The notes under the pieces: generated by a model
Told to the model about the DNA's origin: nothing
The model's database searches: none
The model's input: only the letters and a program-made list of their open reading frames with translations
NCBI RefSeq assembly: GCF_024979255.1
Contig: NZ_JANLCN010000007.1
Span: 162,248-226,247 of the forward strand
From: Herbiconiux moechotypicola
GTDB taxonomy: Bacteria > Actinomycetota > Actinomycetes > Actinomycetales > Microbacteriaceae
Direction of reading: 5' to 3'
DNA: 64,000 bases
Program-made: the position numbers and the translations under genes
Part shown: positions 17,461 through 26,776 of the stretch, in pieces
Numbering within the stretch: position 1 is the stretch's first letter
Layout of the letters: the number at the start of each line of letters is the position of its first letter

Positions 17461-19644
17461 TCAGCCTCGCAGGTGCGTGGCCAGTGCGGTGAACGTCGCC
17501 GGCGCGACTGTGTTGGGGCCGCCCACCACCACGATGCGCGCGGGGGAGAGCCGATCGAGCTCGGCGGCGGTGGATGAGGGCACCGAGTCGCGGGTGACGA
17601 GCAGCACGGGCGCGTGGTCGGCGACCGCGACGGCGGAGGCGGAGAGTGCGTCGGGGAACACCTCTCCTGACGCCACGTAGACGGTGTTCACCCGCCCGGG
17701 GGAGAAGGTGCTCGCCGAGACGGCGGCCGCGGCCGCGTAGCGGTCGGTGCCGCCGATGCGGGTGGCGGGGGCGATGCGGCCGAGGGCCTTGAGCGTGGGG
17801 TCGGTGACGGTGCGGGGGCCGCCGAGCACCCGGATGCCGTCGGGGGAGAGTGCGCGCAGTGCCTCGGTCACCGGCGCCGGCACCGAGCCGCCCGCGGTGA
17901 GCAGCACGGGTGCGCCCTCGGCTCCCGCGGCGGCCGAGCCGGCCAGGGCGTCGGGGAAGACCTCGCCGGAGGCGACCCACGCCGAGTCGACGGGCGACTC
18001 GAAGAAGGTCGTGGCCACCGAGGCCGAGACGGCGAAGCGGTCGGCTCCGCTGATGCGCTCGGCCGTGCCGCTCGCGGATCGACGGCCGAGGGCGCTGACG
18101 ACGCTCTCCGAGATCGTGTTCGTGCCGCCGAGCACCACGATGCGGGCCGGGGCGAGCCGCCGCAGCTCGGCGTCGACCGCGGCCGGGACGGTGTCGCGGG
18201 TGACGAGCAGCACGGGTGCGCCCGCCGCCCCGGCCGCGGCCGAGGCCGAGAGGGCATCGGGGAAGACCTCGCCTGAGGCGACGAACACCACAGGAGTCTT
18301 CGCCGCGAACGTGGCGGCCGACAGGGCAGCCGAGGCGGCGAACCGGTCGACGCCTCCGATGCGCTCGACCGCTGAAGGGGCGCTGGTGGTGGGTGGCCAC
18401 ACGTTCCCCGACAGCAGCATCATCACCTGCAGCCGCAGGGAGTCGGAATAGTAGCCGCCCGCGGGTGAGGAGCCGAGCACCTTCCAGACCGCGTTCACCC
18501 AGCTCTGCTGAGCCGAATCGGCCGCCGCTCCCGCTCCCAGCGGCGCGGTGAACGCGATGTCGCCGTAGTCGACGAGCGGCGTGCCGCCGAGCGTGTAACC
18601 GGCCCGGATGCGCGAGGGGTGCGCATCCGTCGCCCCGATGGTCCATGAGGCGATCCGCCCGGCCGCAGCGGCGGAGCGTTCGTCGCCGCTCAGCAGCGCG
18701 GCCGAGGCGAGTCTCCAGGGCACCCGGGTGGCGTTCCAGCCGTAGGCGCCGTCGTCGGGCGACTCGAGGAAGCCGGCCGGGGCGGGCGCGGGAGTGCCGT
18801 CGGTGTCGACGATGAAGTCGGGCAGCAGCCCCGTCTCGGGTGCGTACTCCGCCTGCATGGTCTCGATGAGGTCGAGCGACGCCCGCGCCACCTGGCCCCA
18901 GTAGGCGTCGCCCGTGGCGTTCTGGAAGGCGAAGAAGTGGTCGACCATGAGGTCGGAGCTGCGCACCGCGTACCAGTACTCGTCGCCGGGCGTCGTCCAG
19001 TCGCCGAGCTGGGGCAGGAGCGTCTCGGGGTTGATGGCGCTCGCCCGCAACGCGGTGAGGATGCGGAGCGCCTCGCCGGCGTAGTCGATCGCGCCGACCG
19101 AACCCCACTGGGTGTCGGCGAGTAGCAGCCCGTAGGCGATGTCGAGGTCGCCGTCGGTGGCGGCGGAGGCGTTGCCCGGCTCGCTGGCACAGGTCTCGTC
19201 TTGCCGCCACGCCATGAGCCCGGGGTCGCTCTCGCTCGGGTGGTCGAGCACGTAGCGGTAGAGCCCGTCGAAGAGGGTGCGCGCGGCGGGATCATGCCCC
19301 GCCATCGAAGCCACCACCACCATTCCGTAGCCCTGCCCCTCCGACACCACGAGCGAGTCGGTGGAGGTGGAGGCGTCGACGTAGTACCGGCCGACGCCGC
19401 AGAGCGTCGCCGTGCCCGCCTCGAGGTAGGCCGCCTTCCAGTCGTCGTAGGCGTCGGCCGTCGCCGAGTCGGCGGCCGAGACGCCACCGGGAGGGGTGGT
19501 GGAACCCGAGGGGTAGGCCACCGGATGCGAGCCGAACGGTCGCGCGGGCTCCTCGGCCGCCCGGGCGGGCGCGGCACCGGCGACCGTACCCGCGCCGACG
19601 GCTGCGAGGGTCATCAGCACGGTGACGATCTGACGGAGTCGCAT
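17461..19644 (-). CDS. Secreted GH8 glycoside hydrolase with three cell-wall-binding repeats
   Basis: A 727-residue exported enzyme. A Sec signal peptide covers about residues 1-30 (AAPARA-AEE). Residues 40-410 are a glycoside hydrolase family 8 (endoglucanase/chitosanase-like) domain: Glu102 in 'VVSEGQGYGM' is the expected proton donor, and 'AATDGDLDIAYGLLLAD' holds the conserved Asp cluster (Asp164/166/168). Residues about 430-725 hold three repeats of the cell-wall-binding CWB2 type, each with 'ERIGGVDRFAASAAL', 'VVFVASGEVFPDALSASAAAG' and 'RIVVLGGTNTIS'-like blocks. It would sit on or near the wall and cut beta-1,4-glucans. It starts 20 bases after mshD and may share its transcript. Confidence 0.9.
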   Translation of the reverse strand: MRLRQIVTVLMTLAAVGAGTVAGAAPARAAEEPARPFGSHPVAYPSGSTTPPGGVSAADSATADAYDDWKAAYLEAGTATLCGVGRYYVDASTSTDSLVVSEGQGYGMVVVASMAGHDPAARTLFDGLYRYVLDHPSESDPGLMAWRQDETCASEPGNASAATDGDLDIAYGLLLADTQWGSVGAIDYAGEALRILTALRASAINPETLLPQLGDWTTPGDEYWYAVRSSDLMVDHFFAFQNATGDAYWGQVARASLDLIETMQAEYAPETGLLPDFIVDTDGTPAPAPAGFLESPDDGAYGWNATRVPWRLASAALLSGDERSAAAAGRIASWTIGATDAHPSRIRAGYTLGGTPLVDYGDIAFTAPLGAGAAADSAQQSWVNAVWKVLGSSPAGGYYSDSLRLQVMMLLSGNVWPPTTSAPSAVERIGGVDRFAASAALSAATFAAKTPVVFVASGEVFPDALSASAAAGAAGAPVLLVTRDTVPAAVDAELRRLAPARIVVLGGTNTISESVVSALGRRSASGTAERISGADRFAVSASVATTFFESPVDSAWVASGEVFPDALAGSAAAGAEGAPVLLTAGGSVPAPVTEALRALSPDGIRVLGGPRTVTDPTLKALGRIAPATRIGGTDRYAAAAAVSASTFSPGRVNTVYVASGEVFPDALSASAVAVADHAPVLLVTRDSVPSSTAAELDRLSPARIVVVGGPNTVAPATFTALATHLRG

Positions 19645-19664
19645 CGGTCGAGAATACCTCGGAT

Positions 19665-20567
19665 CTACCGGCGCCGCACGGCCGGTTCACGCCGGTACTG
19701 GATGTCGATGGTGTGGTCGGTGAAGCCGAGCGAGCGGTAGAGCGCCACGGCCCGGGTGTTCTCGCCGTCGACGTAGAGCGCGGCCTGCCGGCGCCCGCGT
19801 GCGGCGAGCCTGGCCAGTCCGAGGTTCATGAGCGCCCGGCCGAGTCCTTGACCCGCGTGCGACTCGTCGATGCCGATCACGTAGATCTCCCCGGCCTCGT
19901 CGCCCGGCTCGACCTTGAGCCAGTTGTAGCCCACCAGCGCGCCCCGCGCATCCCGCAGCAGCAGGAAGTCGTCGGGGTCGAACCAGGTTTCGGCCATCCT
20001 GAACCGCAGGTCGTCGGCGGTGAGCGACCCTTGCTCGGGATGCTCGGCGAACACCGCCGCGTTGAGCGACACCCACTCCTCGATGTCGCGGCCGCCGCGG
20101 AACCCGCCGACCACGAAGCCCTCCGGCAGCCCGGCGTCGGCGGGGGGTGCGGCCTCGCTCAGCTCGCGCCGGAGCTGCAGCAGCGTGCGCACGGCCACGA
20201 ACCCGTGCCCGGCCGCGAGCTTGCGTGAGGCCGGGTGATCGCCGTGCGCCCACGCCAGCAGCGGCTCCGATGCCCCCGCCCCGCGGTTGGCGAGCAGGAT
20301 CTCGAGCAGCTGGCGCCCGAGCCCCTCCTCGCGCCACTCGGGGTCGATCACGAACTCGAGCTCGCCCTGCCCCACCACGGCGGCGCCGACCACCGCTCCG
20401 CCGCGTTCGGCGAGCAGCAGCGACTTGGTGCCGGTGCCGGCGTCGACGAGCGCCTGGTCGTTGAACGGATGCTGACCGTCGACGAGCGCGGCCCTTGCCA
20501 CGAGACGGAGGAAGGGCTCGCGCGCCTCGTCGGGGCTACTGACCGAGAGAGTGAGCGAGTCGCTCAT
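19665..20567 (-). CDS. mshD: Mycothiol synthase
   Basis: Acetylates the cysteinyl amine of desacetylmycothiol with acetyl-CoA, the last step of mycothiol synthesis. The 300-residue protein has two GNAT domains: a weak N-terminal one (about 50-130, '[22 protein letters not shown]') and a catalytic C-terminal one (about 150-295). The latter has the acetyl-CoA loop '[22 protein letters not shown]' and '[19 protein letters not shown]'. Size and double-GNAT layout match MshD. ATG at 20567 overlaps the 3' end of glnR by 32 bases. The glnR-mshD order is the same as in mycobacteria (Rv0818-Rv0819), which supports the call. Confidence 0.93.
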   Translation of the reverse strand: MSDSLTLSVSSPDEAREPFLRLVARAALVDGQHPFNDQALVDAGTGTKSLLLAERGGAVVGAAVVGQGELEFVIDPEWREEGLGRQLLEILLANRGAGASEPLLAWAHGDHPASRKLAAGHGFVAVRTLLQLRRELSEAAPPADAGLPEGFVVGGFRGGRDIEEWVSLNAAVFAEHPEQGSLTADDLRFRMAETWFDPDDFLLLRDARGALVGYNWLKVEPGDEAGEIYVIGIDESHAGQGLGRALMNLGLARLAARGRRQAALYVDGENTRAVALYRSLGFTDHTIDIQYRREPAVRRR

Positions 20568-21228
20568 TGTCGTCCTCGAAGAAGTTGAACCGGTACCCGA
20601 CGTTGCGCACGGTGCCGATCAACGACTCGAGGTCGCCGAGCTTGGCGCGGAGACGCCGCACGTGCACGTCGACGGTACGGGTGCCTCCGAAGTAGTCGTA
20701 GCCCCAGACCTCCGAGAGCAGTTGCTCGCGGGTGAACACCCGCGAGGGGTGCATGGCGAAGAAGCGCAGCAGCTCGAACTCCTTGAAGGTGAGGTCGAGC
20801 GGGCGGCCGTGCACGCGGGCCGAGTAGCTCGCCTCGTCGATGACCACGCCCGAGGCCTGGATCTTCGAGGTCGACTGGTCTTGCACCTGACGGCCGATGG
20901 CCAGGCGGATGCGCGTGTCGACCTCGGCGGGGCCCGCCGACTCGAGCACGACGTCGGCCGCCCCCCACTCCGCGCTCACGGCGGTGAGCCCGCCCTCGGT
21001 GAGCACGAGCACGACGGGCACGCCCACACCCGTGGTGCTGAGGATCTTGCACAGCGAGCGGGCGCTGGAGAGGTCGTGCCGGGCGTCGACGAAGATGAGG
21101 TCGCTGTTGGGGGTGTTGACCAGCTGCGACGGCTCAGCGGGAATCTGGCGGGTACGGTGACTGAGCAGCGACAGGGCGGGCAGCACCTCCCTGTCGACCG
21201 CAGAGGTCAGGATCAACAACTGCGCCAC
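20536..21228 (-). CDS. glnR: GlnR-type orphan response regulator
   Basis: A 230-residue OmpR-like regulator. Residues 1-115 are an atypical receiver: the aspartate strand is present ('[11 protein letters not shown]', Asp48), but the usual acidic pocket near the N-terminus is missing ('[16 protein letters not shown]'). This is the hallmark of GlnR proteins that work without a kinase. Residues 125-220 are a winged-helix DNA-binding domain ('[52 protein letters not shown]'). No sensor kinase gene is adjacent. In actinobacteria GlnR controls nitrogen assimilation; the target set here is not visible. Upstream of and overlapping mshD. Confidence 0.9.
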   Translation of the reverse strand: MAQLLILTSAVDREVLPALSLLSHRTRQIPAEPSQLVNTPNSDLIFVDARHDLSSARSLCKILSTTGVGVPVVLVLTEGGLTAVSAEWGAADVVLESAGPAEVDTRIRLAIGRQVQDQSTSKIQASGVVIDEASYSARVHGRPLDLTFKEFELLRFFAMHPSRVFTREQLLSEVWGYDYFGGTRTVDVHVRRLRAKLGDLESLIGTVRNVGYRFNFFEDDNERLAHSLGQ

Positions 21229-21273
21229 GTAAGATCCTCCAGAGAACGCCTGCGGTACATACTATCGGGCAGA

Positions 21274-21561
21274 ATGACGGGTATGAGACTGCTCATGAGA
21301 AGCGTAGTCCCGGTGTGGGCGCTCACCATCTTGGCAGTCATCGCCGTGGGTGTGCTCGTCCAGCCCTCCGGATACCTCGTCTTCCTGCCCGTCGTGCTCG
21401 GCCTCGCCCTGGTGCTGGCCTTCGCGCTGCAGCTCATCGAGCCCGTGCGCACAGGACTCGTGAACCGTCTGGCGGCCACCTTCGGCGGTGTGCTGCTCAT
21501 CCTGCTGGTCTCCACGGCGGTCATGGCGCCCCTGGCCTTCGCCTCCGGTGCGGCGCTGTAG
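21274..21561 (+). CDS. Small membrane protein
   Basis: A 95-residue protein that is almost all hydrophobic, with three predicted membrane helices at about residues 10-30, 33-53 and 65-92. No known motif. ATG at 21274 gives 'MTGMRLLMRSVV'; ATG at 21283 is also possible. It is divergent from glnR with 45 bases between and precedes the tiny membrane ORF at 21578. The function is not known to me. The strong amphipathic pattern and GC usage match neighbours, so I take it as a real gene. Confidence 0.7.
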   Translation: MTGMRLLMRSVVPVWALTILAVIAVGVLVQPSGYLVFLPVVLGLALVLAFALQLIEPVRTGLVNRLAATFGGVLLILLVSTAVMAPLAFASGAAL

Positions 21562-21577
21562 GCGCTAGGCTGTATTC

Positions 21578-21691
21578 ATGTCCTACGTCGCCCTCGAACT
21601 GCTGTTCATCGGCCTCCTCGGGCTCGCGAGTCTCGCGATCGCCTGGACGGCCGGAGTGGTCATCTACAAGCTCTACCGCGGCCAGCGCTGA
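21578..21691 (+). CDS. Single-pass small protein of 37 residues
   Basis: A 38-codon ORF (ATG at 21578, TGA at 21689) encoding a very short N-terminal part, one hydrophobic helix from about residue 5 to 30, and a positively charged tail (YKLYRGQR). It lies between two genes on the same strand, 16 bases after one and 5 bases before the nitrobindin-like gene, as in a polycistronic unit. The membrane-helix-plus-basic-tail design suggests a real small membrane protein. No homologue is known to me. Confidence 0.55.
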   Translation: MSYVALELLFIGLLGLASLAIAWTAGVVIYKLYRGQR

Positions 21692-21696
21692 GCTCG

Positions 21697-22305
21697 ATGA
21701 TCGAGATCCCCACCGACCTCCCCGCCGAACTCGTTCCCCTCTCCTGGCTGATCGGGGTCTGGGAGGGCACCGGGGTGATCGACTACGCGCTCGGCGACGG
21801 CGAAGACGCCGAGCGGGTGTCGCAGGAGTTCGGTCAGCGCGTGAGCTTCAGCCACGACGGACTGCCCTACCTCAACTACAGCTCCTACAGCTGGCTGCTC
21901 GACGACGAGAAGACCCCGCTCACGGCCGAGACCGGCTACTGGAGGCTGAGCCGCCTGCACATCGAAGGCGACGTCGGCCCGGGCATGCTGCCCGGCGTGG
22001 GCGCCCGTCCGTTCACCACCGCGCAGTCGGTGGAGGCCCTGCGCAACTCCGCCGAGGGCTTCGACCTCGAGGTGTCGATCGTGCATCCCACCGGCGTCAA
22101 CGAGCTCTACCTCGGCCAGGTCAAGGGCCCGCGCATCGACCTCGCCACCGATGCGGTGGTGCGCACCCGCAGCGCCAAGGAGTACACGGCCGCGACCAGG
22201 CTCTACGGGCTCGTCGAGAACCACCTGCTCTGGGCCTGGGACATCGCGGCGCTCGGCCTCGAGCTCCGCACCCACGCCTCGGCGCGCCTCGCGAAGGTCG
22301 ACTGA
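21697..22305 (+). CDS. Nitrobindin-like (FABP-family, DUF1794) protein
   Basis: A 202-residue beta-barrel protein of the nitrobindin/THAP4-like family, proposed to bind ferric haem and isomerise peroxynitrite. Seen are the N-terminal barrel motif 'LSWLIGVWEGTGVIDY' (GxWxGxG), 'QEFGQRVSFSHDGLPYLNYSSYSWLLDD' and the C-terminal 'LELRTHASARL' with the His expected to be the haem ligand. ATG at 21697 lies 5 bases after the small ORF. It is followed at once by ygfZ. The family's link to nitric-oxide-related stress is from the literature; here it is an inference. Confidence 0.88.
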   Translation: MIEIPTDLPAELVPLSWLIGVWEGTGVIDYALGDGEDAERVSQEFGQRVSFSHDGLPYLNYSSYSWLLDDEKTPLTAETGYWRLSRLHIEGDVGPGMLPGVGARPFTTAQSVEALRNSAEGFDLEVSIVHPTGVNELYLGQVKGPRIDLATDAVVRTRSAKEYTAATRLYGLVENHLLWAWDIAALGLELRTHASARLAKVD

Positions 22306-22306
22306 G

Positions 22307-23515
22307 GTGCCCGCCGGGCCCTCACCCCTGCTCGCGCTCCCCGGCGCCGTCGCGGCGCCCGGCCCCGACTCGTCGGTGGCCTCGCACTACGGCAACCCGG
22401 TCGCCGAGCAGCGGATGCTCGACGCGCCCCGCAGCGGGCGCCCGGCTCCCGGCACGGGGGCTCCCGCCGTCGTCGACCTCTCGTCGCACGGTGTGGTGGC
22501 GGTCACCGGCCCCGATCGCCTGAGCTGGCTCGACTCGGTCACCAGCCAGAGCATCCGGGGTCTGGCGCCCGCCGACTCGGCCGAGACGCTCCTGCTCTCG
22601 GCCAACGGCCGCATCGAGCAGGCGATCCGGGTGCTCGACGACGGCGAGACCGCGTGGCTGCTGGTCGACGCCGACGAGGCCCTGGCGCTCGAGGCGTGGC
22701 TGCAGAGCATGCGGTTCATGCTGCGGGTCGAGGTGGCCGACCGCTCCGGTGAGTTCGCCACGGTGGGTTGGCTGGCCGCCTCGGCCGAGGCGCCGCCGCC
22801 CCAGGCGCTCGCCGAGGTGATCGCCGTCGCGGGGCCCGCCGCCACCGTGCTCACGTGGAGCGACCCGTGGCCCGAGGTGGTGGCGGGTGGCGTGCAGTAC
22901 GCGGCCGTCGACGAGCACCCTGGCTCCGACTGGTGGTGGCGCGAGTCCCTCCTCCGGCGTGACGATCTGCCGGCGCTCGCCGCGGCCGTGACCGCGGGGT
23001 CGCTCTCCGTGGCAGGGCTCACGGCGGCGGAGGCGCTGCGCATCGCCGCCTGGCGGCCTCGGCGCGCCACCGAGGTCGACGAGCGCAGCATCCCGCACGA
23101 GCTCGACTGGATGCGTTCGGCGGTGCACCTGGCCAAGGGCTGCTACCGCGGGCAGGAGACCGTGGCGAAGGTGCACAACCTCGGTCACCCTCCGCGCCGC
23201 CTCGTGCTGCTGCACCTCGACGGCTCCGATGCCGTGCTCCCCTCCGCGGGCGACGAGGTGCTCGCACTGCGGGCGGGGGCCGACGAGCCGGATGCGGTGG
23301 GCCGGGTGACCTCGGTGGCCGTGCACCACGAATGGGGGCCGATCGCCCTCGCGGTGGTGCGGCGCCAGGTGCCGGCCGAGGCCGAGGTCGTGGTGCGCAC
23401 CGGCGAGGGCGACGTCGCCGCCGAGGTGGAGACCATCGTGGCTCCCGATGCGGGATCGGCGGTCGGCCGGGTCGCGCTGCCGAAGCTGGGCGCGCGCACC
23501 CGCCGTTCCTCGTGA
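22307..23515 (+). CDS. ygfZ: Folate-binding protein YgfZ
   Basis: A 402-residue relative of the glycine-cleavage T protein. The diagnostic YgfZ motif 'KGCYRGQETVAKVHNLG' with the conserved cysteine is present near residue 285. The N-terminal part has 'VVDLSSHGVVAVTGPDRLSWLDSVTSQ' and 'LLLSANGRIEQAIRVLDD', typical of the GcvT fold. YgfZ proteins use tetrahydrofolate to help assemble or repair certain iron-sulphur clusters. Start is GTG at 22307, one base after the preceding stop. The TGA overlaps the next gene's GTG, so translation is coupled. Confidence 0.92.
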   Translation: MPAGPSPLLALPGAVAAPGPDSSVASHYGNPVAEQRMLDAPRSGRPAPGTGAPAVVDLSSHGVVAVTGPDRLSWLDSVTSQSIRGLAPADSAETLLLSANGRIEQAIRVLDDGETAWLLVDADEALALEAWLQSMRFMLRVEVADRSGEFATVGWLAASAEAPPPQALAEVIAVAGPAATVLTWSDPWPEVVAGGVQYAAVDEHPGSDWWWRESLLRRDDLPALAAAVTAGSLSVAGLTAAEALRIAAWRPRRATEVDERSIPHELDWMRSAVHLAKGCYRGQETVAKVHNLGHPPRRLVLLHLDGSDAVLPSAGDEVLALRAGADEPDAVGRVTSVAVHHEWGPIALAVVRRQVPAEAEVVVRTGEGDVAAEVETIVAPDAGSAVGRVALPKLGARTRRSS

Positions 23516-24621
23516 GCTCGGGCGCGGAGCCCGATGCCGCGGAGCCGCGGTCGCGGGCAGCCGCCGCCGTGCGCGCGGCGGTCGACCGCACCACCGGGAG
23601 CGCGGCCGCCATCCTGCAGCTCGTCGTGGCCGTCACCATCGCCTACGCGGTGACCCACTACCTGCTCGGGCACCAATACCCCATCGCGGCGGTGACGGTC
23701 ACCCTCTCGAGCCTCGGACTGGTGCTCGACGCCCGTCCCCGCCGAGTGCTCGAGATGGCGATCGCCATGACCATCGGCATCGCACTGAGCGAGGTCATCC
23801 TGCTCTCCTTCGGGCAGGGCATCTGGCAGTTCGCGCTCACCGTGCTCGCGGCCCTGCTGGTGACGAGGGCGCTCTCCCCGGTGCCCGGCCTCCCCATCTT
23901 CGCGGCGGTGCAGGCGGCACTGGTGTCGCTCCTCCCGGTTCCCGACGGCGGTCCGTTCACGCGCACGGTCGACGCCCTCGTCGGTGGAGCGGTCGCGCTC
24001 GCCTGCACGGCCTTCCTGCCCCGCGACCCGAGGCGCGCCGCCCGCCGGGAGGCGCTCAAGTTCTTCGCGGCGTTCCAGGGCATCCTCTCCTCGATCGTGG
24101 CGGTGCTGCGGCTCGGCGACACGGCCACGGCCGAGCAGGCGCTCGGCCGCGCCCGCACCACTCAGCCGCTCACCGAGGGGTGGCGCGCCTCGCTCGACTC
24201 CGCCGCCGCGGTCGCGCGCATCTCCCCGTTCCTGCGCCGCCACCGCGGCGAGCTCGAGGCGCAGCAGCTCATGCACACCCACATGGACCACGCGGTGCGC
24301 AACCTCCGGGTGGTCAGCCGCCGGCTCAGCACGCTGCCGCTCGAGGGACCGCGGCCCGAGCTCGCAGAGCTCTTCGCCAACCTGCAGAGCGCCGTGGTGC
24401 TGCTGGCGCAGAGCATCGACCGCCCGGAGCTGCGGCCCGCCGTGCGGCAGGGCCTCGTGCTGGTCGCGATCACGCTCGACCCGCGCATCCTGAGCCCCGG
24501 CCGGCCGCTCGCGGAGTCGGCCTTCGTGCTCTCGGTCAGGCCGCTCGTGCTCGACCTGCTGGCGGCCAGCGGCATGCCGCTCGACGAGGCCAGGCGCACC
24601 CTCCCCGACATCACCACGTGA
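23512..24621 (+). CDS. FUSC-type aromatic acid exporter family membrane protein
   Basis: A 369-residue protein. Residues 30-165 contain about five or six hydrophobic helices with FUSC/ArAE blocks ('AILQLVVAVTIAYAVTHYLLGHQYPIAAVTVTLSSLGLVL', 'ALVGGAVALACTAFLPRDPRRAARREA'). Residues 170-369 are a soluble helical cytoplasmic domain. This is half the size of two-lobe FUSC pumps, as is normal for the actinobacterial form. GTG at 23512 overlaps the ygfZ stop (GTGA). The cargo is unknown; the family exports organic acids. Confidence 0.82.
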   Translation: MSSGAEPDAAEPRSRAAAAVRAAVDRTTGSAAAILQLVVAVTIAYAVTHYLLGHQYPIAAVTVTLSSLGLVLDARPRRVLEMAIAMTIGIALSEVILLSFGQGIWQFALTVLAALLVTRALSPVPGLPIFAAVQAALVSLLPVPDGGPFTRTVDALVGGAVALACTAFLPRDPRRAARREALKFFAAFQGILSSIVAVLRLGDTATAEQALGRARTTQPLTEGWRASLDSAAAVARISPFLRRHRGELEAQQLMHTHMDHAVRNLRVVSRRLSTLPLEGPRPELAELFANLQSAVVLLAQSIDRPELRPAVRQGLVLVAITLDPRILSPGRPLAESAFVLSVRPLVLDLLAASGMPLDEARRTLPDITT

Positions 24622-24648
24622 GGCCCGCGGATTCGATACCGTAGTGCC

Positions 24649-25074
24649 ATGAAGATGCGAAAGCTGCTCCCTGTCACCGCCGTCGCCGCCTTCGCACTCG
24701 CGCTGGCCGGATGCACCGTCACCGGTCCCACCGAGAACTTCTCGGGCTTCCCCGACGAGGAGCGCCTGGTGCACGAGATCGAGGGCGGAGACGAGGCCGT
24801 GCAGGCCTTCTGGATGCAGGAGGGCTCGCAGCTCGGCATCGCCATCTCGGGCAGCTCGACCTGCCCCGTCATCGGCTCCGACATCAAGGTGATCGAGGAG
24901 GCCGGGGAGGGCAACACCGTCGAGATCACGACGGTGCCGATCCCCGAGAACCAGATCTGCACCATGGACTACGTGCCGCACACCTCGGTGTTCTGGACGC
25001 CGGCCAAGGTGTCGACCGCCGAGCCGCTCACCATCCGCGTGCAGGGCGAAGAGATCACCCTCGCCACCAAGTAG
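24649..25074 (+). CDS. Hypothetical lipoprotein
   Basis: A 141-residue exported protein with a clear lipoprotein signal peptide (positive start MKMRKLL, hydrophobic core, LAGC with Cys22). The mature part of about 120 residues is beta-rich and acidic, with two further cysteines ('GSSTCPVIGS' and 'NQICTMDY') that could form a disulphide. I recognise no family. It is convergent with the methyltransferase gene, only 3 bases apart. Confidence 0.8.
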   Translation: MKMRKLLPVTAVAAFALALAGCTVTGPTENFSGFPDEERLVHEIEGGDEAVQAFWMQEGSQLGIAISGSSTCPVIGSDIKVIEEAGEGNTVEITTVPIPENQICTMDYVPHTSVFWTPAKVSTAEPLTIRVQGEEITLATK

Positions 25075-25077
25075 CGT

Positions 25078-25890
25078 TCAGCCGGCGGGGGCCACGTCGG
25101 CCCAGTCGACGGTGAGCTCGCCGAGCCGGCGCCGCTTGGCGGGCGTGCGCACCGACCAGCCGGCGGCCGCCATCGACTCGACGACGGCCACCCAGCGCTG
25201 CACCGGACCGTAGGCGCCGAGCCCGGCGTGGTGCCGCCAGAAGCGGTCGAGCTCGACGAGGAACCGGTGCACGCGCTCGCCGTCGACGTTGCGGTGGATG
25301 AGTGCCTTCGGCAGCCTCTCCGCCACGATCGACGGCAGCTCGAGGTCGGTGAGCCGGAGTGAGACCGTGAACGACACCGGGCCCTCGGGCGAGATCGCGA
25401 CCCAGCTGCTCACGCGGCCGATCTCGTCGCAGGTGCCCTCCACGAGCATCCCACCCGGTTGCAGGCGTGACGCCATGAGCTCCCAGGCGCCCGCCACCTC
25501 GGGCTCGGCGTACTGCCGCAGCACGTTGAAGGCCCGGATGACCGTGGCCCGGCGCCCGCCCGCGAGCGGCACCTCGAAGCCGCCGAGCGCGAACCCCACC
25601 CGGGCGGCCGCATCGAAGAAGGTGCGACCGGCCCGCACCTCGGCGAGCTGGCCCTGCGCGGTCGCGACCCGCTCCGGCGAGATCTCGAAGCCCACCACCT
25701 CGACCTCGGGTCGCACGCGGGCCAGGCGCGCCTGCAGCTCGAACGCGGTGACGCCGCTCGCGCCGTAGCCCAGGTCGACGACGACCGGGTCGTCGGTGCG
25801 GCCGAGCACTGGAAGGGCGGCGATCCAGCGGTCCACCCGGCGCAGCCGATTGGTGTTCGTGGTTCCCCGCGTGACGGCGCCGATCGGCAT
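25078..25890 (-). CDS. Class I SAM-dependent methyltransferase
   Basis: A 270-residue protein with a Rossmann-type SAM pocket: motif I is 'VVVDLGYGASGVTAFELQARL' (about residues 38-58), followed by an acidic strand end 'VEVVGFEISPERV'. The later motif is 'LMASRLQPGGMLVEGTCDEIGR'. The C-terminal third is longer than the core fold and may bind the substrate, which cannot be named. ATG at 25890 is preferred to 25902, where no ribosome-binding site is seen. Divergent from gpmA, with 55 bases between. Confidence 0.85.
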   Translation of the reverse strand: MPIGAVTRGTTNTNRLRRVDRWIAALPVLGRTDDPVVVDLGYGASGVTAFELQARLARVRPEVEVVGFEISPERVATAQGQLAEVRAGRTFFDAAARVGFALGGFEVPLAGGRRATVIRAFNVLRQYAEPEVAGAWELMASRLQPGGMLVEGTCDEIGRVSSWVAISPEGPVSFTVSLRLTDLELPSIVAERLPKALIHRNVDGERVHRFLVELDRFWRHHAGLGAYGPVQRWVAVVESMAAAGWSVRTPAKRRRLGELTVDWADVAPAG

Positions 25891-25945
25891 GCCCCCATCC
25901 AATCACGGCCCGGGATGCGGCAGGCCCGCCCCGTAGGATGGAGGC

Positions 25946-26698
25946 ATGCCTACTGAGCCCTACACCCTCATCCTGCTGCGCCACGGCAACAGCGAGTGGA
26001 ACCAGAAGAACCTGTTCACCGGCTGGGTCGACGTGCAGCTGAGCGACCAGGGCGTCGCCGAGGCCACCCACGCGGGCGAGCTGCTGGCCGAGTCGGGCCT
26101 GCTGCCCGACGTGCTCTACACCTCGCGCCTCACCCGGGCCATCCAGACCGCCAACCTCGCGCTCGCGAAGGCCGACCGGCTGTGGATCGACGTGAAGCGC
26201 TCGTGGCGCCTCAACGAGCGCCACTACGGTGCACTGCAGGGCAAGGACAAGGCGCAGACGCTCGCCGAGTACGGGCCCGAGCAGTTCCAGACCTGGCGCC
26301 GTTCGTTCGACGTGCCGCCGCCCCCCATCGCCGACGACGACCCCTACTCGCAGGTGGGCGACCCCCGTTACGCCGACCTCGGCGACGAGGTGCCCCGCAC
26401 GGAGTGCCTGAAAGACGTCATCGACCGCATGCTGCCCTACTGGGAGAGCGACATCCAGCCCGACCTGGCGCTCGGCAAGACCGTGCTGGTCACCGCCCAC
26501 GGCAACTCGCTGCGCGCCCTGGTGAAGCACCTCGACGGCATCAGCGACGACGACATCGCCGAGCTCAACATCCCCACCGGCATCCCGCTGGTCTACCGCC
26601 TCGACGCCTCGTTCGTGCCGATCGCTCCGGCCGAGTACCTCGACCCCGAGGCCGCCGCGGCGGGTGCCGCCGCGGTCGCCGCCCAGGGCAAGAAGTAG
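25946..26698 (+). CDS. gpmA: 2,3-bisphosphoglycerate-dependent phosphoglycerate mutase
   Basis: Interconverts 3- and 2-phosphoglycerate in glycolysis. The 250-residue protein opens with the phosphohistidine motif '[27 protein letters not shown]' (His13 is phosphorylated) and has '[15 protein letters not shown]', '[14 protein letters not shown]' and '[15 protein letters not shown]' with the second histidine. These are those of dPGM rather than of general histidine phosphatases. Length is as expected. It ends at a strong bidirectional hairpin shared with phoU. Confidence 0.96.
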   Translation: MPTEPYTLILLRHGNSEWNQKNLFTGWVDVQLSDQGVAEATHAGELLAESGLLPDVLYTSRLTRAIQTANLALAKADRLWIDVKRSWRLNERHYGALQGKDKAQTLAEYGPEQFQTWRRSFDVPPPPIADDDPYSQVGDPRYADLGDEVPRTECLKDVIDRMLPYWESDIQPDLALGKTVLVTAHGNSLRALVKHLDGISDDDIAELNIPTGIPLVYRLDASFVPIAPAEYLDPEAAAAGAAAVAAQGKK

Positions 26699-26711
26699 TC
26701 CGGCCGCAGGC

Positions 26712-26762
26712 CACGACGAAGGCCCCGGCCCTCCGCGAGGAGGAGCCGGGGCCTTCGTCGTG
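26712..26762. terminator. Bidirectional hairpin between gpmA and phoU
   Basis: An 18-bp perfect stem (26712-26729 with 26745-26762) closes a 15-base loop that itself can pair CCTC with GAGG. It lies between convergent stops at 26698 and 26777. There is no T run, which is common in high-GC genomes. Confidence 0.85.
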
Positions 26763-26776
26763 CGGGGCGCAGCCGG

